The notes: generated from the sequence alone by a model not told the origin. DNA of 14,996 nucleotides from JANNSW01 sp031431235 (GCA_031431235.1 JANPDA010000308.1:1-14996), one strand, 5' to 3'; counted from the stretch's first letter, positions 1 through 7,352 are shown. A program made the numbers and translations.

Positions 1-215
1 TGCCGCTCTATGGGCTCGGCCTCGGCCTCCTGATCGCAGTGCTGGGCTTTTTCGGCGATGTCAGCATCTCGGCGTTGAAGCGCGACCTCGGCATCAAGGA
101 TTCCGGTACCATGATCCCAGGCCACGGCGGCATCCTCGACCGGGTCGATAGCCTCATCTTCACCGCGCCGCTGTTTCTCCACTACACCCGCTTCTTCAAT
201 CCGGCGTTCTGGTGA
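1..215 (+). CDS. cdsA: Phosphatidate cytidylyltransferase, C-terminal part (5' end outside window)
   Basis: This is the last 70 or so codons of a gene that starts before the window, read in the frame that begins at base 3 and ending in TGA at 213-215. The visible part has a hydrophobic Gly/Leu-rich membrane segment, then the CdsA family signature: Ser and Leu-Lys-Arg, followed by a KDSG element, the IPGHGG loop and an Asp-Arg-x-Asp motif (DRVDS). It ends with a hydrophobic tail. Family members are inner-membrane enzymes that condense phosphatidic acid with CTP to give CDP-diacylglycerol. The next gene, an acyltransferase that would make phosphatidic acid, starts three bases downstream, so the two are probably cotranscribed. 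The signature residues all look intact. Because many alphaproteobacteria carry a second CdsA-like gene beside a PlsC-like gene, this may be a paralogue and not the essential copy. Confidence 0.85.
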   Translation, partial: PLYGLGLGLLIAVLGFFGDVSISALKRDLGIKDSGTMIPGHGGILDRVDSLIFTAPLFLHYTRFFNPAFW

Positions 216-218
216 GCC

Positions 219-896
219 ATGGGTTCGACCCGCAATTGGCTCGCTGGTGCGCTCAAGATCGCCTTCTTCGCGCTGCTCGTCTGGCCACTGGTGTTGATCG
301 TGATCGGCCTCAACGTGCGCAATCGCAAACGGCTGCCCGACCACGGACCCGCCATCGTCGCCGCCAACCACAACAGCCATCTCGACACGCTGGTGCTGAT
401 GTCGCTGTTTCCGCTCGGCGCGGTGACGAAGGTCCGCCCGGTTGCAGCAGCCGACTACTTCCTGAAATCGAAGCTGCTCGCCTTCGTCTCGGAGCGGCTG
501 ATCGGCATCATCCCCTTCGACCGCGATGCAGCCAGGACCATCCGCAACGGCGAGAATGCCGACCCATTCGCCGAGCCGGTCGCAGCCTTGCAGCGCGGTG
601 AGATCCTGGTGCTGTTCCCGGAGGGGACACGCGGCAAGCCAGAGGAGCTGGCTGCCTTCAAGAGCGGGATCGCGCGCCTGGCCATGCGCGTACCCGAGGC
701 GCCTGTCGTACCAGTGTTTCTGCACGGCCTCGGCAAGGCCCTGCCCAAAGGAAGCTGGCTGCCGGTTCCCTTTTTCTGCGACGTGCTGATCGGCGAGCCG
801 CTGCCGCCGGCTGCGAGCCGCACCGAGCTGATGACGCGGCTGCGCACAGCCTTCTCCTCGCTCGCAAGCGAGGGGCGGTTTCCCGAGTGGGACTGA
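219..896 (+). CDS. 1-acyl-sn-glycerol-3-phosphate acyltransferase family protein (PlsC-like)
   Basis: This 225-residue protein belongs to the lysophospholipid acyltransferase (LPLAT) family, which transfers an acyl group to lysophosphatidic acid or a related lysolipid at the inner membrane. A hydrophobic segment lies at about residues 11-31. The catalytic HX4D box is H51 to D56 in the sequence NHNSHLD, and the substrate-binding FPEGTRG motif is at 133-139. The length is normal for a short bacterial PlsC. The ATG lies three bases after the stop of the CdsA-like gene, and no strong Shine-Dalgarno site is visible, so translational coupling is likely. The gene ends 21 bases from the end of the convergent AIPR gene. 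The pairing with a cytidylyltransferase supports a role in making CDP-diacylglycerol precursors. Whether the acceptor is lysophosphatidate or another lysolipid cannot be told. Confidence 0.85.
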   Translation: MGSTRNWLAGALKIAFFALLVWPLVLIVIGLNVRNRKRLPDHGPAIVAANHNSHLDTLVLMSLFPLGAVTKVRPVAAADYFLKSKLLAFVSERLIGIIPFDRDAARTIRNGENADPFAEPVAALQRGEILVLFPEGTRGKPEELAAFKSGIARLAMRVPEAPVVPVFLHGLGKALPKGSWLPVPFFCDVLIGEPLPPAASRTELMTRLRTAFSSLASEGRFPEWD

Positions 897-917
897 CAGT
901 CGGAGATCGAAAGCACG

Positions 918-2906
918 CTATTTCCGAGCGCCACGCTCGGTCATCGCAGCGACTTTGATGGTCTGGGTCATCTCCGCCATGCGCGCAAATTGGGAAAGCG
1001 GGCGCGCGGAGGCGAGGTTGACCTTGGTGGCAATTTCGACCTCGGTGCCACCGCCCGAGCGCGCGGCGTCCAACAACGCAGCTTTGAGGCTCGCCTCGGC
1101 TTTGTCGACCATCTGCAGCGCCTTGCGCCCGGCCTGATGCGCCCGCCCCTGATCGCAAAGGGTTTCCAGGAACTTCCGCGCATGGCCTGCGTCGAGCAAC
1201 TCCTCCTCGGCGCCCGCGAACTCCTTGCCGGCGCCGTTCGCCCGCTCGGGCTCGAGCAGCAGCCGCATGGCGTAGATCAATTGCTGCTTGGCCGGATAGC
1301 TGCGCCACGTCTCGAACCGGCCCTTCGATTCCGTCCGCACGAATGTCTCGACCGCCTCGCGCGCGCGCCACAGCAGCAGCCCGCTGATGTAGTAGTAGTC
1401 GAGCTGGTGCTTGTCGCTGTAGATCGCGCCCTTGCGGATCTTGTCGAGCAGGTCCGATTTCTGGGCGCGCTGCACGGAGTGGGGGATCTCGAGGATCGCG
1501 GAGGCGAAGGCTTCGGTCAGGTCGGGCAGGCTGACGACGCGGATGCCCTTCTTGCCCGAGAGATTGCGCCATTCGCCGGTGCGGCTCTCCAGCCAGATCT
1601 GGGGCACGCCAGGCTCGCTGCCGCGCTCGCGGAACGTCTTGGCCAGGCGCGCGACGAAATCGCGCTTGGCAACGATCTGCGTCTCCTCGATCGGCGACTG
1701 GCGGTTGGCGCCGAGAATGACGTCATCGATCACTGCCTCATCGGTGGTGATCACGAGCTTCACCGGCAAGTTCAGGCCGGTGATGGCCGCGTCCCCATGC
1801 TCGCGCGCATGGTGGAACACCATGTGGCTGGTCTGGCAGCCGTTGACGATCTGATAGTCCTTCAGCACGATCGTGCCTTTGAACATCCGCTCGCGAAATC
1901 CTTTGGCGAGGATGGTGATGCCGTTGTTGCGCACCAGCATGTGGGTGCGGCGGCGGCGGTCCGCGAGCGTCTGCCCGATGCTCTGGTTGACGCGGTTGCC
2001 GTCGCCGGCAAACACGCGGATGTTCTCGTTGAAGGCCGAGTGGAGGATGTCGACGCGACCTTCCTCGTCGGGCTTGGTGGTGATCATCCGCAGCAGATCG
2101 CGCGCAGGCAGATAGCCGAGGTAGCAGGCCTCGATCCCGTCGAGCGGGGGCGACTTGACGAAGGTCGAGGGGTCGATCTCGACCTCGTTCTCCTCGATCG
2201 CGGAGCGCACCAGCATCGACAACCGACCCTGGTCGATCGGCTCGAAGGTGACCGCTTGGAAGCGGCGATGCAGATTGACGTTCTGGTGGATGATCTCCTC
2301 GGCGGCACGCTTGACGTCGGCCTGATTGCCTTCCTCGCGCCAGATCCCCGGCCAGACGAAATACATGGTGCAGTCACAGCGCTGGTCGAGCTTGTGGCGA
2401 TCGAGGAACTCGAAGATCTCTTTCTTCTGGCGCATCCACTTTTTCACGCCGCTGTTGATCGCGGGCGAGGATTCGCTCAACTCGCTGAAGAAGCGGAACA
2501 CGCCAAAGCCGAAGGATTGGATTTTGGAGGAGAGGCTTTCCTGGCCGACCGGCCCGCGGCTCTGTTTCTTGAAGTCGCGCCCCGTCGCCTGCACGAACAG
2601 GAACGATACCTTGAACGGCGCGCCCGCCTCGACTTCCTCGTCGTATTCGTTGATGTCGTCGCCGGGGGCGAGCAGCTCGTCGTTGACGAGCACGGCGATG
2701 CCGTCGAGCTGGATATCGCCCGAGCCGCCGGTCATGATCCGCTTGTCGCCCTCCATCGCCATCTGGGCTTCCACCTTGGTGAAGCCGCGGCTGCGCATCA
2801 CGTAGTGGGCGGCGAACGATTCGAAGGTCGCCGGGTCGGCGGGCTTCAGCCCGTGCTCGGTCGCATAGCCGTTCTTGGCGGCCTCGATGTCCTTGGGAAG
2901 CGCCAT
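918..2906 (-). CDS. AIPR family (abortive infection / phage resistance) protein
   Basis: This 662-residue protein has the conserved core of the AIPR family (PF10592), known from abortive phage resistance genes and found in defence islands. Visible core motifs are a FNENIRVF segment at about 292-299, RNNGITILA at 326-334, YQIVNGCQTS at 351-360 and ANRQSPI at 400-406. The N-terminus has a GGSGDIQLDG segment (60-69) followed by a beta strand ending in FVQAT (about 104-108). This resembles the Asp and Q-x-K positions of a PD-(D/E)xK nuclease-like fold, but Thr stands where Lys would be expected. I chose the ATG at 2906 because GGAG lies six bases upstream (complement of 2913-2916). A TTG at 2918 would add four residues. 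It is the second minus-strand gene after the DUF262/HNH gene, 142 bases downstream of it, and is probably part of the same module. The mechanism of AIPR proteins is not well defined. The family call is firm and the defence role is inferred. Confidence 0.85.
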   Translation of the reverse strand: MALPKDIEAAKNGYATEHGLKPADPATFESFAAHYVMRSRGFTKVEAQMAMEGDKRIMTGGSGDIQLDGIAVLVNDELLAPGDDINEYDEEVEAGAPFKVSFLFVQATGRDFKKQSRGPVGQESLSSKIQSFGFGVFRFFSELSESSPAINSGVKKWMRQKKEIFEFLDRHKLDQRCDCTMYFVWPGIWREEGNQADVKRAAEEIIHQNVNLHRRFQAVTFEPIDQGRLSMLVRSAIEENEVEIDPSTFVKSPPLDGIEACYLGYLPARDLLRMITTKPDEEGRVDILHSAFNENIRVFAGDGNRVNQSIGQTLADRRRRTHMLVRNNGITILAKGFRERMFKGTIVLKDYQIVNGCQTSHMVFHHAREHGDAAITGLNLPVKLVITTDEAVIDDVILGANRQSPIEETQIVAKRDFVARLAKTFRERGSEPGVPQIWLESRTGEWRNLSGKKGIRVVSLPDLTEAFASAILEIPHSVQRAQKSDLLDKIRKGAIYSDKHQLDYYYISGLLLWRAREAVETFVRTESKGRFETWRSYPAKQQLIYAMRLLLEPERANGAGKEFAGAEEELLDAGHARKFLETLCDQGRAHQAGRKALQMVDKAEASLKAALLDAARSGGGTEVEIATKVNLASARPLSQFARMAEMTQTIKVAAMTERGARK

Positions 2907-2912
2907 CCCGAG

Positions 2913-2916
2913 CTCC
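2913..2916 (-). promoter_or_regulatory. Ribosome binding site of the AIPR gene
   Basis: On the minus strand GGAG lies six bases before the ATG at 2906. It overlaps the alternative TTG codon at 2918-2916, which therefore cannot use it. This decides the start in favour of the ATG. Confidence 0.55.
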
Positions 2917-3048
2917 AAAAACGCAATACCCGCTCACGTCAGTCCTATCAGGACGCAGCCCGGCTGAGCAACAACGCACACCCTTTCGCGCCAAATCCGT
3001 CGCAGACCGGTTACCGGCAGGTTGGCGAGAGGTGCGACCGGGGCGGCT

Positions 3049-4815
3049 TCAATTCCCGGGCTTTCTGGAACGCCTCGGCGTGGGGGCATCGTTCGGCCCA
3101 TCGAGCGACCAGAGATCCCTCAGCCGGTCGACCAGGCCCTTCTCCCGCTCATCCATGATTTCCGGGGTCCAGTCGGCAAGCTCCTGCAACTGATTGGTCA
3201 GGGTGAACGGCGTGCTCTTGCCTTCGCGGAAATAGATCTCGCGCTTGCGATCCCAGGCCTGGTTGCGCGCGTCGTCGTTCTGCTTGCGTGAGAGCAGCAC
3301 GAAATTGGCGATCGAGCGCACCGCGCGCTCACGGCCCTCGGGGTCGGGAAAGCGCACACGCCAGTACTCGCCGGTGCCGATGTTCTGGGGCAGCACGTGC
3401 TCGACCGAGATACGGCTGATGTCCCTGGGAAGCTGGCTGCCCGGATAGGTCTCGCACAGCCGCAACAGCACGAGCTTGCACACATAGGACCCGCGCGCAT
3501 AGAGGTTGGAGTTGGCCTGGAACAGCATGCCTTTCTGCTCGTCGCGGGTGAGGTCGAGCGGGCTGTCGCGGCCATCGAAGGCAGAGCCCGCCAACACGAG
3601 ATCGAGCACCTTGCGATAGCGCATCCTGCGCCGCTCGCTGCCAATCCCGAGCAGGAGCTGGCCATAGGAAAGCCGGTCGAGCGCTTTCAGAAGCGCGAGC
3701 AGCCTGTCGGGCCGGTCCGGGTTGTCCCGCAGCAAGACGAGCACGGCTGGCTTCCAGTCGTGACTGCGCAGCCAACCCAGATACGTCAGGTGGCGGTTGA
3801 TCTCGGCCGATTGAAGCGCTCCCGCATGGGTCGCCGACTGAATGAGATCGAGGCGCTCGGCGGTCGGGATCAGCACCGTCTCGAAGAAGCGCTCGACGCC
3901 GTCGGCCGCCGCCATGGCCGGGATCTGCTCGACGACCGGGCTGTGGCGCCGGCTCTCGATCACCTTGATATGAGTGAACAGGTCATCGAAGGCTGCCCCG
4001 CCGAGGCTGCGCTCGAGCTCGGTCCAGACCTCATGATAGTGCGCGCGCCGGGCCTGCGGCAGCAGGCCGATCAGAACCGCTTTCATCAGATCGGCATTGG
4101 TCAGGTCGAGGCCCGTGCCGTTGAGCACGACGAACATCTGGTAGGCATTGGCGAAATCGTCGGTTTGCATGATGTTGACGATACAGCGGTGCTGCAGCAG
4201 GTCGGCCAGCGCCAGCATGCGGTCGCGCGTCCAGGACGCATCGTCGAGCTCGCGGCGAATCAGCCGGCGTGCGGTCCTCAGAAAGCGTGCGCCCTTGGTG
4301 CGCTGACCTGGCGGAACCGGCTTGCTTGTGGTCCCGACGGGGAGAACATGCGCCCCGAAAAATTCGGCCTCCTCCCCACTCAGCCCGATCCGTGCAGTGA
4401 AGCGGTCAGATCTCGTGGAACCCGAGGCCTCACCGATCAACGCCTGGAGCCCGGCTCCTTCGGCCCCGAGCCGGTCGCGAAGCATGGCGAGTATGATCGT
4501 GATGGTCACGAGCCTTTGCTTGCCATCGACGATGTCGACCGGCACTGCTGCCGGCGGCGCTCGTCCCAATCGAAACCTGCCGCGCCGGGCCGGCTTCTGG
4601 CCGTTGCCGAGCAACAGGATCATGCCGAGGAAATACTGTCCGCTTCGCTCGCCGCGCTCCAGCACATCATCCATCTTCTCCGACAGATCGGAGAAGAGCG
4701 TGTCGATTTGTTTGGCACCCCACGTATAAGGGCGCTGGTAGGTGGGAACAGTGAGCACACGCTCGCCACTCAGGAGGCCGCCCATCGTGGCGATCTCCGC
4801 GCTATATCGTACCAT
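3049..4815 (-). CDS. DUF262 and DUF1524 (HNH) protein, single-chain GmrSD-like nuclease
   Basis: This 588-residue protein joins an N-terminal DUF262 domain to a C-terminal DUF1524 HNH-type nuclease domain. That is the layout of fused GmrS-GmrD (type IV, modification-dependent) restriction proteins. DUF262 is marked by VPTYQRPYTW at 23-32 and by DGKQR at 97-101, a variant of the usual DGQQR nucleotide-binding motif. The HNH part has EHVLPQN at about 472-478, then an IAN-F-LL segment and a further Asn and Lys spaced as in intact members (about 502-525). In characterised relatives the DUF262 part hydrolyses nucleotide and the HNH part cuts phage DNA carrying modified bases. I place the start at the ATG of 4815, which leaves a typical short lead before the DUF262 motif. 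The frame stays open to a TTG at 4959, and that would add 48 residues with no recognisable domain. It is the promoter-proximal gene of the minus-strand pair with AIPR. Target specificity is unknown. Confidence 0.82.
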   Translation of the reverse strand: MVRYSAEIATMGGLLSGERVLTVPTYQRPYTWGAKQIDTLFSDLSEKMDDVLERGERSGQYFLGMILLLGNGQKPARRGRFRLGRAPPAAVPVDIVDGKQRLVTITIILAMLRDRLGAEGAGLQALIGEASGSTRSDRFTARIGLSGEEAEFFGAHVLPVGTTSKPVPPGQRTKGARFLRTARRLIRRELDDASWTRDRMLALADLLQHRCIVNIMQTDDFANAYQMFVVLNGTGLDLTNADLMKAVLIGLLPQARRAHYHEVWTELERSLGGAAFDDLFTHIKVIESRRHSPVVEQIPAMAAADGVERFFETVLIPTAERLDLIQSATHAGALQSAEINRHLTYLGWLRSHDWKPAVLVLLRDNPDRPDRLLALLKALDRLSYGQLLLGIGSERRRMRYRKVLDLVLAGSAFDGRDSPLDLTRDEQKGMLFQANSNLYARGSYVCKLVLLRLCETYPGSQLPRDISRISVEHVLPQNIGTGEYWRVRFPDPEGRERAVRSIANFVLLSRKQNDDARNQAWDRKREIYFREGKSTPFTLTNQLQELADWTPEIMDEREKGLVDRLRDLWSLDGPNDAPTPRRSRKPGN

Positions 4816-4991
4816 GATCTTTTGTCGACTCGCTGGCTCAGTCTGTATTTTTGCCAGCGCCCTTGATCGTTTCCCAGCCGCAAAACCTAGCAGTCGCAGC
4901 ACTGCCAGGGAAGGTCGGATACTGCTAAGAAGGGGTCGAAGCGAGCGCTCGTGTGACAATTTTACGACAATACTGGGGTCTGCGACAAAAG
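4816..4991. promoter_or_regulatory. Divergent intergenic region between the defence gene and the DUF952-pyrD operon
   Basis: This 176-base gap must carry the promoters of both outward-facing transcription units. It has A/T-rich patches (around 4816-4825, 4844-4852 and 4956-4973) within otherwise GC-rich DNA. It also holds a small inverted repeat, GCAGT/ACTGC, at 4890-4905 with a six-base loop. I could not assign convincing -35 and -10 boxes on either strand. Part of the region would be coding if the upstream gene used the TTG at 4959. Confidence 0.35.
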
Positions 4992-5339
4992 ATGAGCTTG
5001 ATCTACAAAATTTGTGAAGCAGCGGACTGGGACGAGTTGGCGAGCGGCGGATGCTATGCCGGCTCGCCCGACGATCGGCGCGACGGCTTCATCCATCTCT
5101 CCGATGCGAGCCAGGTCCGGGCAACGGCCGCCAAGCACTTCGCCGGGCGGGCCGGACTGCTGCTGCTGGCGATCGCCGTGGACCGGCTCGGAGCCCAGCT
5201 CGTCTGGGAGCGCTCGCGCGGCGGGGCGCTTTTTCCCCATGTTTATGGCACCCTGGCGCGAGAGGCAGTGGTTTGGGCAAAGCCGCTGCCGCTCGCTGCC
5301 CATGGAGTGCATCTGTTTCCCGACGAGGTCGCCCTTTGA
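4992..5339 (+). CDS. DUF952 family protein
   Basis: This 115-residue protein matches the DUF952 family along its whole length: an N-terminal MSLIYKI strand, the conserved DGFIHLS motif at 31-37, a Gln followed by Thr and a His-Phe pair (about 41-50), and the LFPHVYG motif near the C-terminal third (80-86). The family has a small fold related to ADP-ribosyl-transferring or RNA 2'-phosphotransferase-like proteins, but its reaction is not established. The ATG at 4992 gives the family's normal start. A GTG at 4953 in frame would only add non-conserved residues. Its stop codon overlaps the TTG start of pyrD, so the two are translationally coupled. A DUF952 gene just before pyrD is a recurring arrangement in Rhizobiales as far as I recall, which suggests a link to nucleotide metabolism but does not prove one. 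Confidence 0.85.
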   Translation: MSLIYKICEAADWDELASGGCYAGSPDDRRDGFIHLSDASQVRATAAKHFAGRAGLLLLAIAVDRLGAQLVWERSRGGALFPHVYGTLAREAVVWAKPLPLAAHGVHLFPDEVAL

Positions 5340-6427
5340 TCCGCAAGCTCTATCCTCTGTTGCGATCGGCCCTGTTCAGGCTCGATGCCGAGACCGCGCA
5401 TGGTGTCGCCATCAGCGCTCTCGCCCGGCTGCCCCACCGGTCGGGCCGCCGCGACGACGCGCGTTTGGCGACGCGGGTACTCGGGATCGACTTTGCCAAT
5501 CCGCTCGGAATTGCGGCGGGGTTCGACAAGGACGCACGCGTGCCCGATGCATTGCTGGCGCTCGGCTTCGGATTCGTGGAGGCGGGAACCCTCACACCAA
5601 TGCCGCAGGCGGGCAACCCGAAGCCGCGCATGTTCCGTCTCGTGCAGGACCGGGCCGTGATCAACCGCCTCGGGTTCAACAATGACGGCCATCGAAGCGC
5701 GATCGAGCGGCTCGAGCACCGGGTGCGCACCGGCCGGGGCGGGATCGTCGGCATCAACATCGGGGCCAACAAGGATTCGAGCGACCGCATCGCCGACTAT
5801 GTGGCCGGGGTCCATGCCTTCGCACCCCATGCCGCCTATTTGACCGTCAACATCTCGTCCCCCAACACGCCGGGCCTGCGCGATCTGCAGGGCCCCGACG
5901 CACTCGACGCGCTGCTCGCCCGGGTGATGCCGGCGCGCGAGGAGGCCGCCGGAAAGCTCGCGCGCGCTCTCCCGATCGTCGTCAAGCTCGCGCCAGACAT
6001 TGCCGACGACGATCTGCCCGCGATCATCGATCGGCTCATCGCCCATAAGGTCGACGCTGCCGCAGTCGCCAACACGACACTCGCCCGCGACGGCCTGAAG
6101 GACCGGGCGGCCATCGAGGCCGGCGGATTGTCGGGGGCCCCACTCTACCGGCGCTCGACCAGAATGCTCGCCCGTGCGTATCTGCTGAGCGAGGGCCGGC
6201 TGCCCATGATCGGCATCGGCGGAATCGGGTCGGGCGAAACTGCGATCGGCAAGATCGAGGCCGGCGCGTCACTGCTGCAGCTCTATACCGGGCTCGTCTT
6301 TTCGGGCCCGCGGTTGATCGGCGAGATCAAACAATCTCTCGTCGCCTGGCTGGAGCAAACGGGCGCGTCGAGCCTGGATCAGCTGCGTGGCCGGCGCGCT
6401 GGCGACTGGGCCAGCCGCGAGCCGTGA
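5336..6427 (+). CDS. pyrD: Quinone-dependent dihydroorotate dehydrogenase (class 2)
   Basis: PyrD oxidises dihydroorotate to orotate, the fourth step of pyrimidine synthesis, and passes electrons through FMN to membrane quinone. The 363-residue length and an N-terminal amphipathic stretch (LYPLLRSALFRLDAETAHG) are those of class 2 enzymes. FMN and substrate motifs are present in order: AAGFDKDA at 60-67, NRLGFNNDG at 110-118, NIGANKD at 141-147, NISSPNTPGLR at 172-182, VKLAPD at 216-221, NTT, GLSGAPL, IGIGGI and a final LLQLYTGLVF. The catalytic base is Ser175, as expected for class 2 (class 1 enzymes use Cys). The start is TTG at 5336, inside the sequence TTGA that also holds the stop of the DUF952 gene. 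No other start in this frame fits the family's N-terminus. The gene appears fully functional. Confidence 0.93.
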   Translation: MIRKLYPLLRSALFRLDAETAHGVAISALARLPHRSGRRDDARLATRVLGIDFANPLGIAAGFDKDARVPDALLALGFGFVEAGTLTPMPQAGNPKPRMFRLVQDRAVINRLGFNNDGHRSAIERLEHRVRTGRGGIVGINIGANKDSSDRIADYVAGVHAFAPHAAYLTVNISSPNTPGLRDLQGPDALDALLARVMPAREEAAGKLARALPIVVKLAPDIADDDLPAIIDRLIAHKVDAAAVANTTLARDGLKDRAAIEAGGLSGAPLYRRSTRMLARAYLLSEGRLPMIGIGGIGSGETAIGKIEAGASLLQLYTGLVFSGPRLIGEIKQSLVAWLEQTGASSLDQLRGRRAGDWASREP

Positions 6428-6438
6428 TGAACGCGGCT

Positions 6439-6467
6439 TTGTGCCGGCCGCTGCTCCGCCCTATAGT
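6439..6467 (+). promoter_or_regulatory. Predicted sigma-70-type promoter of the aminotransferase operon
   Basis: TTGTGC at 6439-6444 and TATAGT at 6462-6467 are separated by 17 bases, the ideal spacing for a housekeeping promoter. They lie 30 bases upstream of the aminotransferase ATG, in the only gap between pyrD and the next gene. Transcription would begin near 6474, leaving room for the GGGAG ribosome binding site at about 6485-6489. Confidence 0.5.
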
Positions 6468-6497
6468 GATTGCGAACGCAACCTGGGAGCATCGGCG

Positions 6498-7352
6498 ATG
6501 GCAAGACAGTCCGAATGTTGGACTTATGTCGACGGGGACTGGCACCAAGGTGCCCCGCCGATCATCTCCGCGCGCACCCATGCCTTCCATCTGGGCTCGA
6601 GCGTCTTCGATGGCGCGCGCGCGTTCGAGGGCGTGACGCCCGATGTCGACCGCCATTGCGCCAGGCTCAACGCTTCCGCGGTCGCACTCGGCTTGATCCC
6701 GCAAAAGAGCGGCGAGGAAATCTTCGGCCTCGTGCGCGACGGCCTGAAGCGATTCACGAGCAAGGAGGCGATCTACATCCGGCCGATGTATTGGGCGGAG
6801 GGCGCTGGCTACATGGGCGTGCCGCCGGACCCCGAGACCACGCGCTTCCTGATCTTCCTGTCGGCCGAGCCGATGATCTCGCCCAAGGGGTTCTCGCTCA
6901 CCCTCTCGCCGTTCCGGCGGCCGACGCTCGAGACCATGCCGACCAACGCCAAGGCCGGCTGCCTCTATCCCAACAATGCGCGTGCCGTGACGGAAGCGCG
7001 CTCGCGCGGTTTCGACAACGCGCTGGTGCGCGACATGCTCGGCAATGTGGTCGAGACGGCGACCTCGAACATTTTCCTCGTCAAGGACGGCGTGGTGATG
7101 ACTCCGGTGCCCAACGGCTCGTTCCTGAACGGCATCACCCGCCAGCGCGTGCTTGGCCTCCTGAAGGGTGACGGCCGGGAGGTCGTCGAGCGCTCGCTCG
7201 GCATCGAGGATTTCCTCGATGCGGACGAGATCTTCGCGTCCGGCAATCATTCCAAGGTGGTGCCAGTCACCCGTATCGAGAGCCGCGATCTGCAGGCGGG
7301 ACCGGTCGCCAAGCGTGCACGAGAGCTCTACTGGGCCTGGGCACACGGCTGA
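6498..7352 (+). CDS. Class IV aminotransferase, branched-chain amino acid aminotransferase-like
   Basis: This 284-residue protein is a fold-type IV pyridoxal-phosphate enzyme, probably moving the amino group between a branched-chain amino acid and 2-oxoglutarate. The PLP-binding lysine is K152 in the AKAGCLYPNNARA segment. The conserved glutamate is E186 in NVVETATSNIF, and the phosphate-binding LNGITRQRV stretch is at about 210-218. The ATG at 6498 follows a GGGAG sequence by about ten bases. An upstream in-frame start at 6387 would run back into pyrD and is unlikely. The TGA stop overlaps the ATG of the next gene by one base (TGATG). That gene is a 3-hydroxyisobutyryl-CoA hydrolase-like protein of valine breakdown, which supports a branched-chain substrate. 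The ETATSN stretch differs from classical IlvE (EGTGEN) and is closer to shorter class IV enzymes, so a D-amino acid or other substrate remains possible. Confidence 0.8.
   Translation: MARQSECWTYVDGDWHQGAPPIISARTHAFHLGSSVFDGARAFEGVTPDVDRHCARLNASAVALGLIPQKSGEEIFGLVRDGLKRFTSKEAIYIRPMYWAEGAGYMGVPPDPETTRFLIFLSAEPMISPKGFSLTLSPFRRPTLETMPTNAKAGCLYPNNARAVTEARSRGFDNALVRDMLGNVVETATSNIFLVKDGVVMTPVPNGSFLNGITRQRVLGLLKGDGREVVERSLGIEDFLDADEIFASGNHSKVVPVTRIESRDLQAGPVAKRARELYWAWAHG

Noticed and set aside
897..917. Shared terminator between the convergent acyltransferase and AIPR genes
   Set aside because: The 21-base gap contains no inverted repeat or T-run.
990..3158. A 722-codon open frame on the plus strand opposite the AIPR gene
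   Set aside because: It is a GC-driven shadow. The minus strand carries a continuous set of AIPR motifs and a ribosome binding site, while the plus-strand reading has no family motif and is a low-complexity run of Leu, Val, Asp, Arg and Ala.
3397..4866. A 489-codon plus-strand open frame opposite the DUF262/HNH gene
   Set aside because: It has no recognisable domain, whereas the minus strand has both ends of a DUF262-DUF1524 protein in order.
5051..5335. Upstream extension of the pyrD frame to an ATG at 5051
   Set aside because: It overlaps the DUF952 gene entirely, and the class 2 N-terminus starts naturally at the TTG of 5336.
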